5,709 nt of DNA from positions 1 through 5,709 of the forward strand of contig JAPZTS010000052.1 in assembly GCA_027533185.1 (NCBI GenBank), in the 5' to 3' direction. The notes beneath the pieces are model-generated. The model saw nothing but the letters and a program-made list of their open reading frames with translations. It searched no databases and had not been told where the DNA came from. The translations under genes and the position numbers were made by a program. Within the stretch, counting starts at the first letter, position 1, and each line of letters begins with the position of its first letter. Below are positions 5,683-5,709 of this stretch, in pieces. The stretch is from Leptospira sp. GTDB taxonomy: Bacteria > Spirochaetota > Leptospiria > Leptospirales > Leptospiraceae.

Positions 5683-5709
5683 TTGTTGTTGGTGTTATTT
5701 GAATTTTTT
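5683..5709 (+). CDS. Possible start of a further gene, cut by window end
   Basis: AGGAGA (5668-5673) overlaps the microprotein stop codon and lies 9 nt before TTG at 5683, which opens a frame to the window edge. The nine visible codons encode a hydrophobic run (LLLVLFEFF if the first codon is read as Leu), which could be the beginning of a signal peptide or membrane segment. Only nine codons are visible, consecutive TTG codons make the exact start uncertain, and the true start could lie beyond the window. The call rests on the Shine-Dalgarno and its spacing. Confidence 0.25.

Noticed and set aside
1..5709. A mobile element, defence system, toxin-antitoxin pair or CRISPR array
   Set aside because: No transposase, integrase, nuclease, repeat array or long terminal inverted repeats were found. 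The gene set is housekeeping plus envelope proteins.

Overview
The window most likely comes from a Leptospira-like spirochaete (order Leptospirales). The clues are a moderately A+T-rich sequence, a protein resembling the spirochaetal flagellar sheath protein FlaA, and a Kdo transferase (WaaA) directly downstream of it. Among spirochaetes, Leptospira and its relatives make lipopolysaccharide, whereas Borrelia and Treponema do not, so FlaA-like plus WaaA points to this group. The genus is inferred from gene content, not from a database match.

Left part (1-808, minus strand): a cysteine-rich putative lipoprotein gene is followed by the 5' end of rsmI, a 16S rRNA 2'-O-methyltransferase gene that runs off the left edge. 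Its 25 visible codons are too short for an ordinary ORF listing, but they carry the family's N-terminal signature. Its probable TTG start lies inside the end of the lipoprotein gene.

Middle (847-1542, plus strand): a single gene for an unrecognised 231-residue protein with an N-terminal membrane anchor diverges from the lipoprotein gene after only 38 bp. It runs tail to tail into nadE, and the two stop codons overlap within one TTAA.

Main operon (5474 down to 1539, minus strand): a FlaA-like exported protein, then waaA (Kdo transferase, lipid A/LPS core), then nadE (glutamine-dependent NAD+ synthetase). The first junction is a TAATG stop/start overlap and the second is a 14-bp overlap, so the three are almost certainly co-transcribed and translationally coupled. 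The products act in periplasm/flagellum, inner membrane and cytoplasm respectively, and there is no obvious single pathway.

Right part (5475-5709): a 66-bp divergent spacer holds a perfect 13-bp palindrome and a possible minus-strand promoter. A 42-codon membrane microprotein gene follows on the plus strand, then a good Shine-Dalgarno that may serve another gene cut off by the window edge.

I found no RNA genes, CRISPR arrays, insertion sequences, phage genes or attachment sites, and no stretch over 300 bp lacks a gene. Most of the window is ordinary chromosome. The points worth a second look are the cysteine-rich lipoprotein with an atypical lipobox, the diverged WaaA acceptor-side motif, the FlaA-like/WaaA linkage, and the microprotein with its palindrome.
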